Shown here: positions 44,734 through 55,630 of the stretch, piece by piece
Layout of the letters: every line of letters begins with the position of its first letter
Position numbering within the stretch: position 1 is the first letter of the stretch
Source: Limnoperna fortunei
Taxonomy: Eukaryota; Mollusca; Bivalvia; Mytilida; Modiolidae
NCBI GenBank assembly: GCA_944474755.1
Contig: OX104113.1
Location: 48,127,644-48,191,643 of the forward strand
DNA: 64,000 bases
Reading direction: 5' to 3'
Made by a program: the position numbers and the translations under genes
The notes under the pieces: model-generated
Told to the model about the DNA's origin: nothing
The model's input: only the letters and a program-made list of their open reading frames with translations
Databases searched by the model: none

Positions 44734-47055
44734 AATATTTTCTGCATTAGTTTCAGAGGTGTTGTGCTGACAAAAGTAGTCAAGGACAAAAACAATGTCT
44801 CTCTAAACCAAAGTGGGGGGGGGGACATAAATAAATCTGACAGATGATTGCAATTCTACATTACATGGCTATTACAATGATATTGAAGTACTAGTTTATT
44901 TGAATTACTTGTTTATTTTTGTTTCTTAGCTAATAACATATACATGTGTCACAGAAAACAAGAATATTCAATTCAAAATTATATTATAATACTTCAATAC
45001 ATACAATATCAGTTGAAAGCCCCAGGTACATGTACCAGGCACATATTTTCTTAAACATTTCCCCTATTGTAAAAATAATCAAGCAGGAATCAATCTGAGT
45101 TCTCCATCATTACTGCAACACTATATGTTGTATTTTTACACATGTAACAGTACACGTCTCCACTAAAGGTCCACTTGTTGCTCTTTTCCATATTTTCTTT
45201 TGCAATAAAACATGCATTATTCAAAATAGCAGATATAAGAAGTCTTCTCTAAATATTTCGAAGGTTTCAAATGTACTGGTGACATCAGATAGACAATTAC
45301 AACATGTGTATCTGAAATTAAGATAGTCAGTTATATGAATTTTATTTTCAACTGGGCTAAAGTAATAAATATCAAAACAGAACTTAGTACACATGTATTT
45401 ATTATAAAATATTACTTCAACAAATAAAATATTATATATATTCAAACAAAATATTATACATAAACCTTAATATTCCTTTATTTCATGATTTTGGCTGTGC
45501 ACACAAATAGCCATGTACATTGTATATCTGTTGGTTTACTTATCAGTCCACTTTCCAGTATTTGTTTTGCTTACATTTATTTAAATCAGAAATTCAAGTT
45601 TATTTGTGTGTTGATGTTAACCTATTGACCACAACATTTTAAGTAAATAAAGGAAACATTTGTAAACGGGTTAAACAAATGTAAACACATACTGGGTAAA
45701 ACAGAGTCTCATTATGCAAATTCATTTAATTGAATTCAAAACATTTGCCTAGAAACATTCTTCAAAAGAAATAGTATAGCATTAACCATGTGTCCAACTG
45801 TAAAACTTCTAAAATGTGAAAATTGAAAAAAGAAGAAGACAAGAATCACAAATTGGTCAAAGCCATTCTGAAAAAGTGTATCTTAATGTTAAATGCACAT
45901 AGATGACAATTGTACCATAATGTGAACTTAACACTTATGTTTTCATTAATTTTCAACTATAGTATGTACAGTCATTTTTGTGGCAATCAGTTTTATTAGA
46001 AGAGAAATGCACCTTTCATTGTGTAATGTATACTACAAAATTGTATCCAACTACACATCCATACATATTTTAATACATAAATAAATTACATGTACTGCTT
46101 ATATGTATACTTCAATAAGGCTGCACTTTTATTTTCCTCTTGAAAATTATGACACACAGGTAGTAATAGTAGCTTCTGTAAGAAATAAAATTACAGTAAT
46201 GACTGAACTTTTAACAATTTTTAATGACAAAGTACATGTAAGGCAATAAAAAATATACAATTGTTGTTATAAATAAAAAGAAATAATTTTTAAATAATTA
46301 AAAATAAAATACTGGTACTACACAGGTAGTTCTTTACATGTACATGTAATAGTGACAATAGATATTCGTTTCCTTTTTCATCTCTAATGATTAACCACAA
46401 CTTAACATATGTTAACATGTGTTGTGTTAAATGGTCTAACATAAGATGTTGCATGTTGGACCAGGCTAGCGTCATATGATAAAAATCCCCATTGAAAAAC
46501 ACTGAAGAAGATTAAACTATTTATGTATATGGTATTTATGTTATTCTATATAATTTATGGTAGACTTTACTCTGTAATAAGCTTGTAAATAAGCTTGCAC
46601 GGAGTGCTTTTTGTTTAACTTACTTATCTGGACAATATTCCTCCAGAATCGGATTTTTTTAAATGCATTTTTTTAATTTTCACAACGTACAGTCTCGTAC
46701 ATATAGATATACCTTCAGCATAACATGTGCATCTTGTCGAAAATTGCAACAGGTATAACATTTACAATAATAAGTTATAATTTACTAAAATAATAGCATA
46801 ATTTAGTTTAAAAAATTGGATTATTAAATCAGTAGAAAATATTGAAAGGGATCAAATGGTGTGGTTCCTTTTATTTAAATCTCACGTCGTACCAAACAAT
46901 TCAAACCATATAGACGTGATATGTCATATTAAAAAAATAGTAAAAAAATAAAATAATCATGTTTTGATCTTTGTTCATCATTTCAAGTTCCAGCCCCAGG
47001 TAAAAAATTCTATCCAACAAGATGTACAATACTTATCGGTATTGTCATAATCAGA
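44734..47055. other. Unassigned AT-rich DNA
   Basis: A G-run interrupts at 44,815-44,825 region. Minus-strand frames 45,221-45,445 and 46,290-46,502 have no recognisable domain. Could be intron or long untranslated sequence; nothing decides it. Confidence 0.4.
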
Positions 47056-47059
47056 TTCC

Positions 47060-47175
47060 AGAAGGATCTTTGTCTGCCTTGAAAATGTTACAGGGGAATT
47101 TTGTCCGCCTTGTAAATTTTACAGGGGATTTTTGTCTGCCTATGCTAAATTACGCGGGAGGCATTTTGTCCGTCT
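47060..47175. repeat. Short tandem repeat, about 36 bp x 3
   Basis: tttgtctgccttgaaaatgt, ttttgtccgccttgtaaatt and ttttgtctgcctatgctaaa, each followed by a ttac(a/g)(g/c)ggg variant, occur in tandem. A fourth tttgtccgtctgaaac closes the array. Confidence 0.75.
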
Positions 47176-47569
47176 GAAACACGAATCGCCTTGCCTCAAG
47201 GAAAATTCGAAGTGGGTTGAAACTATATCATCAAAATATACTTATTTTATTCCCAAAATTTATTATGGAGATGTATTTTCTAAAACCACTGCTATATGTT
47301 TCGCAGAAGTGTTAAAATTCCATTCAAGATCCATCCGTCCACGTGTATCCCATATTGACCGCATAAAAAATGACCAACGGAAGTTGACGCGCAGGTGTTA
47401 ATATGTCGTCTGGCACGATAAAATTACTCGAATACAGTTTGTTAAAGGAAAAAATGGTTAATTAGAAGCAAAATTATGCCAACTTATCAAATATAACGCA
47501 TCAAAGTATTACAAACATACTGAAGTTATATTTATTTTACGACATAGCATTTTTGATCTACCTTAATTT

Positions 47570-48165
47570 GTGTTGGTGTTGATGGATTAAAGATATTTAT
47601 TTTACTAAAATTGTCCAAACGTTCAAAATTTCCATGATGATTATTAAGGTTTAAATAAAAAATACTTCTTATATTTTCATTACAGTTGAAGAAGAAATGT
47701 ATTTCATCATCAATTTCATTACTAAGTTTACATATTCTGAAAGAACGAGGATTATTTTGGTATCTTCAAAGTTCAATCATAAGTGAATGATCACTCATAC
47801 GAAACTTTGCAATAAGCTGTCTTTTAAATTTTTGGGTGATGTAGATATCCTTTTTTTTAATTAATTTTATAAAGAAAAATTTTGTTTTCTTCTTTTAAAT
47901 TTCTATCATATCAGTAGACATGTTCTCATAGTAATGCAAAACTTTCTTTTTAATGGCGTCTTTGCATTTTATCGCTTCATTTTTGTTATTACATTTTTTT
48001 GTTTCATTTACATTAAAGCCAATTATATCTGAAAATTGTTTTACAAAATTATACCATGAACATATTCCTTCTTCACCCAGATCTGTACCTAATTGAAAAT
48101 ATTCTTTTAATAAAGGATTAATATCTTCATTATCTAAAATTAGATAACTGAGAGATTGTATGAGA
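47570..48165 (-). pseudogene. Non-LTR LINE C-terminal domain relic
   Basis: On the minus strand: LILDNEDINPLLKEYFQLGT, then YNFVKQFSDIIGF, LIAKFRMSDHSLMIEL, RYQNNPRSFRICKLSNEIDD and EIHFFFNCNENIR. The FRxSDHxLxIE...RxCKxC...DExHFFxxC pattern is the C-terminal region after the RT in a widespread LINE group, with a zinc-finger-like Cys/His set. Stops interrupt it. It is a different LINE from the 49-55 kb element and may belong with the YDDDT relic at 63.7 kb. Confidence 0.7.
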
Positions 48166-48169
48166 GTAA

Positions 48170-48333
48170 ATGATTATAAAAACCGCTAGTGTCCCGGTAC
48201 GGGGGTCGGTTCAATTCTAACTGTTTCACTGAACAGGTCGTTTAATCTCGTCCTTACGATTAGGTAAGGACTTGAGGTAGGGTGGTTAAAGATTGACCAC
48301 TTTTTCATTTCAGTAAAAAGCCAATAAAAAAAT
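48170..48333. repeat. Unassigned repeat-like segment before SINE-C copy 3
   Basis: Contains cccggtacgggggtcggttc and a ggtaagg/ccttac pair; GC-richer than its surroundings. No family recognised. Confidence 0.35.
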
Positions 48334-48823
48334 TGATTGATTGATTGATTAATGGTGTTTAAAGCCCGAGCAGCATTATTTCAGCTATATTCAGGCGATG
48401 AACATTAAATGACGAATGAAAATGGGATGGGACACAAGGAAAAAATAGGGGTAACGGATTTTAGATTGCCACTGGCAAATGGGAGGATGGATAGGGTCGG
48501 GCAATTCAGCCTCCTGTAGCGGGATCGAAATCCCTACTCATAGCGAATACTACAGCAGTGCTCTTTAACGTGCGAGGAACGTGGCATTTTTCCCAACACG
48601 GTGCACTAATATGGTTTGCGGTCAGGTTTTCCGTATTATGGCCTGACAACCCCAGCTTGCCAGGGGTACCCCATTCAACCACCTGGGGCACACATCCCAG
48701 TCGGTCTTTAGGCAAATCGAACTGACACGCCGCTCAGTGTACTAGGCGCTATTTAGTCGCCTTTTACGACAAGCTAGGGCGACTGCGGTCTATTCTTTCG
48801 GCCACCCGGATCCCGCACGGGGC
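48334..48823 (-). mobile_element. SINE-C, full length, reverse
   Basis: Tail attgattgattgattaatgg, body gaatgaaaatgggatgggac and ccagtcggtctttaggcaaa, head ending ggatcccgcacggggc. An aaattga on both sides (about 48,331 and 48,825) is a weak target-site duplication. The 69-codon frame 48,506-48,715 is the same one that is open in the 17-kb and 58-kb copies. Confidence 0.88.
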
Positions 48824-49347
48824 CAAATTGAGTTTTGTTATAAAAAATACATCTTATAAAAGTAGAACTCTTAAAAATTAAGAATGTGATTTTTTTTTTC
48901 AATAAATTCATGTCGAAGCATATTTATCGAACGTCAGAAGTGGAGGGGTTACCAAAAAATCGCCCGCCATGTTGATTTGTGTGTCAATGAATGACCCGTT
49001 TACAAAATTAAATCCCCTAGCTATTATACGGCCGATCAATGGATTAAAATTTGCATTATTTCTTGAATTTTTTTTACTTTTGAATGTGCTGGTTAAAATA
49101 AAAATCGAAATCGAAGTGAAAAAAATATTAAATTTACAAAACAGTGCTTTAAAATTGTCATTTTCGATTTTTCGCACTAGCAGCGCAAACGGATATTAAT
49201 AAAAGTAACTTTCAGCTAGAGATATGTCTTCTTAGTTTTTATGGATTAACTAAGCTAACTCGAGGAAATCACTGTACGTATGGACCATATTTTCAAAATT
49301 GATCGTCTGGTTGTGGCGGGTAGAGTTATCGAACGTTGAACTGTGCT
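48824..49347. other. Unassigned DNA
   Basis: Two overlapping opposite frames (48,908-49,177 and 48,969-49,199) without recognisable domain. Confidence 0.4.
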
Positions 49348-49974
49348 CACCCGGATTGCTTGATTGGTTGTTGTTTAACGTCCAGCAAGCAATATTTCAG
49401 CTATATTCAGGACGTGAAAATTTGTAGTTTTTAACTTATTAGTATGTCATGCCTTCCTTTATACTAAAACGTAATCTCATACAATAATATGAGAATATAT
49501 ACAGAAAAAATGGTACTTAAAATAAAAGATATGAAGCATCACACTTAGAAGTGAAATTAAATTTTATTATATAAATTAATTTCTTTTAAAAACTTAAAAA
49601 TTGTGTCGTCTGCGACAGTTTTATATAAATTCAAATACGTATCTACACTATAGAAACGTTCACGAATGTGGGCCACGTCCACACAGTCCATCAAGACATG
49701 CTTAATGGTGTATGGACTGTTGCATGGCACACATTCGGGTCGTGGCTAATTGTTTAAAATATAACTATGTTTCGTCCTGGTATGACACAACTTGGTCTCT
49801 GCGACCTCTAAAACATTTAAAATTATTTGTGTGCAGAAGTGGCTGGATCTCACGAAGTTTATTAAGAACTTGGAGATCCCAACCAATCTGCCACAAACTA
49901 GAAATATATTTTAAAATTACTGGTTTAAAATCAGTAAAAGGAATATCAAAGTTTATAATATTATTCTTCCGGGC

Positions 49975-50510
49975 ATTCTTTGCCTCCTGATCCACGACTG
50001 TGTTGCCAGGGATTCCCACATGACTTGGAATCCAGAAAAACACAATCTCTTTTCTAAAAGCTATTAGAGATTTGTAAATTTCACAATTTTTAAAAAAATA
50101 TAAGGGTTTTTAATTTTGAAATTTTGGATAGCAAGCAGACAAAAGAGGGAATCCGAGCAGATTATAAATTTAAACTCGTCTGACGAAGCAACTATTTTCA
50201 TGGCAAGAAGAATAGCTTTCGCCTCAGCAGTAACACAGGTGAGGCAGACGGGAGACGACGAGTTTCAACACGCTCTTCAAAGTCAGCGGCCGATGCAACT
50301 TTATCGCTGTCCTTCGATCCATCTGTATAAATTGCAGAATGGTCAGGATAATGAGATTTTTTTTCTGCAAAGTGTTGTTGAATAATTAAAGGGTTTGATT
50401 CAGACTTTTTATGGTTTCTAAGATCAAAAATAAATACCGGTTTTGGATTTAACAATGGTGGGTTATGTGGAATTTCAATAGCATCTAAATTTATACCGGA
50501 GTTGTTCAAA
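49975..50510 (-). pseudogene. RNase H domain of LINE copy 2
   Basis: Frame 50,198-50,509 has AIYTDGSKDSDKVASAADFE, the TDGS motif holding the first catalytic Asp. Frame 49,765-50,043 has FFWIPSHVGIPGNTVVDQEA, the C-terminal SHxGIxGNxxxD motif with the last catalytic Asp, then a normal tail (KYISSLWQIGWD). The middle part with the catalytic Glu lies in a frameshifted stretch. RNase H removes the RNA template during element synthesis; its presence places the element among I/jockey-type LINEs. Confidence 0.88.
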
Positions 50511-50849
50511 TGGGGTTTTATTCTGATACCAAAAGGTTGAATTTTATTTGGATGTTTTTCAAAAATATTTTCGTAAAGAGGTTTGAAACCAGTCGTGGGC
50601 CGGGTTGCCAGGATACGCTTTCAATTTGGTTGCATATTGCAAAGCGAGCTTAATTCTTCTTCTTTCATACAAAGAAGGCTCGTTTGCTTCTACATACAAA
50701 CTATTTACAGGTGTGGTTCTTAAAGTCCCAAGACATAGTCGCAATCCCTAATGGTGTATAGTATCAAGTATTTTGACATATGACTTGCGAGCAGAACCAT
50801 AAATAAAGCAACCATAATCCAATTTCGATCGAACCAGCGATCTATAAAG

Positions 50850-51990
50850 ATTCAGTAGAACATCGCACTCAGCACCCTAGTCGGTGATGGATACGACTTT
50901 TAAAATATCTAATGCTTTAAGGCATTTATTTTTTAACTTTTTGATATGGGGTAGAAAGGTTAGCCTTGAATCAAATATGAGATCAAGAAAAGTAGTTTCT
51001 TTTACAATTTTGATAGGATTATTATGTAATTTTAATTCGGGGTCAGGATGCATCTTTTGTTTATTACAAAAATGCATCCCAACGGTTTTTGCAGTGGAGA
51101 ATTTAAAACCATTCTCCATTGCCCATTTCTCTATTCTATTTACACATAAATGCAGTTGACGTTCAATATTATTCATGTTTTTTTCCTCGGTAACATATGA
51201 GGAAGTCGTCAACATATAGACAACCATCAAAATTATCTTTTAAAACTTGAGCATCGCTATTAATTTTGATACTGAATAAAGTGACAGAAAGGATGTTCCC
51301 CTGGGGAACACCCATTTCCTATTCAAAGGGGTCAGATAAACTAGAATTGGCCCTAACTTTAAATTCTCTGTCAGATAAACAGTTTGAAATAAAGGTAGGA
51401 AGTCTACCTTTCAAAATACAATATTTTCATGTTGTGTCATATGCTTTTTCTAAATCGAAAAAGATAGGCACAACATGTTCATTTTTTGCCAAGGCGTTTC
51501 GAATATAACGTTTCGAAAGAACAAGATGATCAAGGGTACTTCGCTATGTGTCTGAAACCACATTGGATATTAGAAAGTAGATTGTTGGATTCTAAAAACC
51601 AGACAAGGCGATCGTTGATCATCCTTTCCATGGTTTTACAAAGACAGCTTGCGAGTGCTAAAGGCCGATAGTTTGACGCTTCTGAGTGATCTTTTCCTGG
51701 TTTTGGAATAGGCACAACAGTGGCCATTTTCAAAATAGATGGTAAGTCACCCGTTTCCCAAATGTTGTTAAGAAGATTCAGAAGGCACTGGAGAGAAGAT
51801 TGTGGCAGATGTTTGAGAAGTTGATAATGGATGTCATCTGGACCACATGTTGTATCATGAGATTTGTTCAATGAAGTTTTTAGCATTCCAAAGAAAAAGG
51901 TTTATTGTAATCTTCTAGATTTTTTGACTGGAAATTAAGTTTTCATTTTTCTTTTTGAATTTTTATCCGCTGAAAATTGGGATGATAATT
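50850..51990 (-). pseudogene. Reverse transcriptase of LINE copy 2
   Basis: 51,530-51,886 encodes KSHDTTCGPDDIHYQLLKHL through NYRPLALASCLCKTMERMIN and NIQCGFR. The FFDLEKAYD equivalent (about 51,430-51,480) is in a broken stretch. At about 51,200-51,230 the YxDD box reads LYVDDFLICYR across a frame change. 50,877-51,230 then encodes the thumb (KIVKETTFLDLIFDSRLTFL). The YVDD box keeps both Asp residues, unlike copy 3. Confidence 0.88.
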
Positions 51991-52429
51991 TTCAGCAGAG
52001 GAGTATTTTGCAAATGTTTATTTGATATGTCTGACTCTGATGTTAACAAGTCTTGTCCATCCTTTAAATGATGGACATTTGCTTTACCTTTAATTTTACG
52101 AATCATGTTCCAATTTTATTCATAGGGGTATGGTTATTTAGTTTAGAAACAAAGTTACGCCAAGAGGTACGTCGTCTTTGTTTCGTTACCCTGCGAGCTT
52201 TCGCTCGAAAAATTCAGAATTGGTTAAGATTATTTTGAGTTGTGTGTTTATTAAAGCGTCATGACAGCTTTTCCGTTCTTTAATAGCGTCCTCACAGCTG
52301 TCATCAAACCAGGGTTTACTAGGATGTTTTGGATTTGTCGAGGTCTTAGGAATTGTTTCATCAGCAATGAAATAAGTGTTTCATTGAATTTTAAAATGGG
52401 ATCAGAAATAGCTTCAAAAGTGTCAGAGT

Positions 52430-53143
52430 TAAGTCGCTCTATACAGAGTTGTTAAAATAGAGGCCAATTGGCTTTGTTAAATTTGTACCGAGCGGCTCGT
52501 TCTGTGTTGGAAGAGTGCAAAGATTCCAATATAATGGGAAAATGATCACTGCCACAGAGAAATCGGCCAACAGAGAAGGAAACGCTATTGTAAGATCAAT
52601 AGCCGAATATGATCCATCCCCAGGATGTAAATATGTATTAGTTTCATCATTAAAAATGCACAGATCTTGCTGATTCATTTAGCTTTCAATTATTTTACCT
52701 TTATCTTTTATTGTGTTACTGCCTCATAAAGGGTTGTGTCCGTTGAAGTCCCCAAATAATATATAAGGGACCGGAAGCTGATCAGTAAGATGTTTCAACT
52801 GATTTAAATTAAATGAAGAACTCGGAGAGATAAACACAGAACATACAGTAATAGTTTAATATAAAGATATCCTTACAGCAACCGCCTGAAGATCAGTGTT
52901 GAGATCAACAGGGCTATGTAAAACTTGATCTTTTACAATGATGGTAGAGCCGCCAGCAGCTCTATCATTCTCGTCTACATATGTGCTGTATATAGAGTAT
53001 TTTTTTAAGATATATTTTATCTCTTCGTTTTAGGTGGGATTCATGGAGGCAAAATACAATATGAAGAAAGCTTGAACTAATGATGTAATTTCAAGAGAAT
53101 TAATCTTGAGACCTTCACACTTCCATTGTATTATTGTACCCAT
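52430..53143 (-). pseudogene. ORF2 start and AP-type endonuclease of LINE copy 2
   Basis: ORF2 can start at the ATG at 53,143: MGTIIQWKCEGLKINSLEIT, equivalent to the usual QWNxRGL start of jockey-type endonucleases (the Asn in the catalytic region is Lys here). Further on, NQQDLCIFNDETNTYLHPGD and AIDLTIA are readable at 52,560-52,678, and GSDHFPII follows at 52,532-52,555 after a frame change. The segment between about 52,690 and 53,000 contains the GPLILFGDFN-like region in broken frames. Confidence 0.82.
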
Positions 53144-53276
53144 TATGGTCTGCGAATAGGGGAATAGTTGACAGTTTGTTGGGGCTATTCCGCCGGTTTC
53201 TGCTGGGGGATATACTTTTAGATCCAGTATCTGGGGTATTGAATCCATGGGATCTCCCCAGATAGTAATGTCTAGA

Positions 53277-54208
53277 TTATCTAGACTTCCAAACCTGTTG
53301 TGGATTTGAACTTTTTGGGGTGCTTGAAGAAGTTGATGGTTTATTTTGATTTGATGTCGAAGAAGTAGAAGTTTGAGATGAGGAAAATTTCCGGGATGAA
53401 ATAATTTTGTCAGTTGTTTCAACTGGAAGTCGTTCTTTTTTACCAATAGGCCAGGTGATCACAGTTTGCGTTTCCAATGTTACATAAACGCGTTTGGCCA
53501 CGCTTGCGTATGATTTGGAAGAAGATGCTGGATTGCTCGCCGAACTGTACAGACGACGAGCCTCGGGGAAGGTGATGTAAAGCCCTCATGCCCTGGATCT
53601 GCACACCTAAAACATACGAATGTTCCTTTACATTTAAAGCAGCGCACAGGGTTTGGAATATATGCGCTGACTAATATTTTGGAGACCTTTTTTATTGATT
53701 GAGTGAGAGTTGGAGAGTTAAAATTTAGAAGGGAGGTGTTTATATTAACCTGAACACCCTGTCTGTTGGCAATAAATCTTTTAACTTTTAAAATACCCCG
53801 AGGCTGCAATTCTGAACAGATCTCGTCGTCAGTAAGATCGGCGAGGTCATCGTCGCGATAATGAATGATTCCTTGACTCAAGTTTAATGTTCTATGGGGG
53901 AGGCCGAAATTTCTAAATCTATAATTTTTGCAAGTTTTAGTAAGTTCAAGGATTGGTGTTTTTTGTTGAATTCAATCAGAAGACCACCGGATTTCATCTT
54001 TAGTTGGTGACGTTCTAAACATCTCCTGCACAACCTTTTATAACTTTTTCAATAACGAATGGAGAGACTTTAGTAATTGGTTTACTGGGATCTTTGCTGA
54101 ATAATACAATGAATCTTGACCAGAAATCTTCATCAACAATCTCTTCAAGCGGTAAGTAATTTTTCATTTTTTTTTTGGACATGTTATATTAAATGTTTTA
54201 GAAGCCAT
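53277..54208 (-). pseudogene. ORF1 (nucleic-acid-binding) of LINE copy 2
   Basis: The start ATG lies at 54,208 (MASKTFNITCPKKK), then after one frameshift come NYLPLEEIVDEDFWSRFIVL and FSKDPSKPITKVSPFVIEKV to about 54,010. Frame 53,480-53,881 continues with LQPRGILKVKRFIANRQG, LLNFNSPTLTQSIKK, YIPNPVRCFKCKGTFVCFRC and ADPGHEG. An internal deletion has fused the first zinc knuckle to the second (CFKC directly followed by KGTFVCFRC). The C-terminal Ser/Thr-rich part runs to about 53,277. The three-base-rich A run (aaaaaaaaaa near 54,165) is the likely site of the early frameshift. Confidence 0.85.
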
Positions 54209-55065
54209 GATGAAAAGAATGTGGTTTACCACCCATGTCACCCACCCGCCACGGAGCGCCAACAGGGGCGATGCGTAATATCTGTTAGTAACCAGCAGAA
54301 TGCATCAGGTGTTCCAAGGGTGGTATACTCAAACAGATTTCTCAATGAACTCGTGCCATAGGTTACCTGGCGATACAGCCGTTCGAAACTCGGTCTACTT
54401 GATTGACCCATGAGCCACCGCCTTCTTAACAGCCTGTTACTGAACAATTTTGGAAGTAAGATTTACAAAACACAATCAAGTAATAATAAAAATGAAGATA
54501 AGCTTGTTTATGGCTCGGCGTGACCTGCCGATTGACCAAACCGGGTCCATCCGGTCTCCCGTCAAGTTGAAGTCAGGGCCAAAGTGGTGCATTGAAAATC
54601 GAAACCCGCTGACCCGCACTAATGGATGCAGCAGAGAGTGATCTCTCAACAACCAGGATCCGTTCCTCCACTATCACGGGTTGCAACACACGGCAAACAT
54701 GTGGCTTTAATAAAGCTGAGGAAGCTTTGCCCTTCAGCCACCGCCTTCATTGCAAATCCTATAAGGAAGCTGTCTATCAAATGGTACGTACATTTCATCG
54801 AACAGTTTGAAGGAAAACAATGTAATAGAGTTGCTTAAATGAAGGGCAAGACGTGACATGCCGATTCATCTAAGTCAGGGCTAACTCGATTTCCCGTCTA
54901 GAAAAAGTAAGGCTTCAGTAAGTTATCGGGACCGTTTACCCGGCCTACTGAAATTCCGTCCTCTAATCGACACGGGTCGCAACACACGGCAAGTGTTGCC
55001 TCTGTTGGCAGACTCTTAATGCAGGCCGAGGAAGCCGTAGGCCTATTCTCCTGTGCCCCGGGTCC

Positions 55066-55540
55066 CACCCGGATGCGTAGTTGATACAAGACGCTGAAAA
55101 ACGTATACCTCGCAAAAGGAGTTAGTTCAATTTATATGATTTTTGGCCTCATATTTGGTGAAATATAAATAATCTTCTTTATCTTGCACTTTTTATCATT
55201 CTATTATAACCAATCTTTATAAAAATATATTTCTGGATTTTTCTTATGGGTCGTATTCTAGTGAAAATCTACTTCGTGTATCTCAATTTGACGAAATTCT
55301 TGCATTCTAGGTAATTTGTGCACACTTCTCATTAAAAATTATATATGAGCACAGCTGTCGACAAACTTGAAATTAATCACAAGGAAGAAACGCAGCTATA
55401 TCTTTCTACTGACTGTGTAAATTTGAAATATGTCGAGGCCTGTGCTCTATCTTAAAAAAGAAAATTATCGTAATTTAAAACTATGCAATCCATACAAATC
55501 CATGCATTCTCGTTCGTACCGTTATTTTGTTATTTAGATT
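55066..55540. other. Unassigned AT-rich DNA
   Basis: No gene or repeat recognised between LINE copy 2 and the candidate first exon. Confidence 0.45.
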
Positions 55541-55544
55541 TGTC

Positions 55545-55630
55545 ATGGCAACGGAAGTGACGATATCGTCCAAAACAACGACCTCAGCATACGGATGTTT
55601 TTCCTGGAAGTATTATTTATGCCAATTTGT
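55545..55630 (+). CDS. Candidate host first exon, very tentative
   Basis: ATG at 55,545 in a good start context (gtcATGG), 28 codons (MATEVTISSKTTTSAYGCFS, then WKYYLCQF) and then a strong donor site gtaagt at 55,631. The start overlaps atggcaac (RFX half-site-like) and cggaagtgacg (ETS plus CRE-like), combinations common in animal promoters, so the segment may be a promoter rather than coding. No downstream exon was recognised. Confidence 0.25.

Larger units (their letters stand above)
49361..55065 (-). mobile_element. LINE copy 2 (jockey/I type with RNase H), nearly complete 5.7 kb
   Basis: Minus-strand element with all parts in order: 5' region (55,065 down to about 54,210), ORF1, ORF2 (endonuclease, RT, RNase H) and a 3' end with the shared tail at 49,361-49,420. 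The flanks read cacccggattgc (49,348-49,359) and cacccggatgc (55,066-55,076), an imperfect target-site duplication with one indel. The 5' region contains two diverged copies of cgacacgggtcgcaacacac / cacgggttgcaacacacggc. Frameshifts and stops are scattered through every domain, so it is dead. It serves as the reference for copies 1 and 3. Confidence 0.92.

Noticed and set aside
54116..54838. Several plus-strand frames of 62-81 codons
   Set aside because: They lie antisense to the 5' region and ORF1 start of LINE copy 2 and have no domain.
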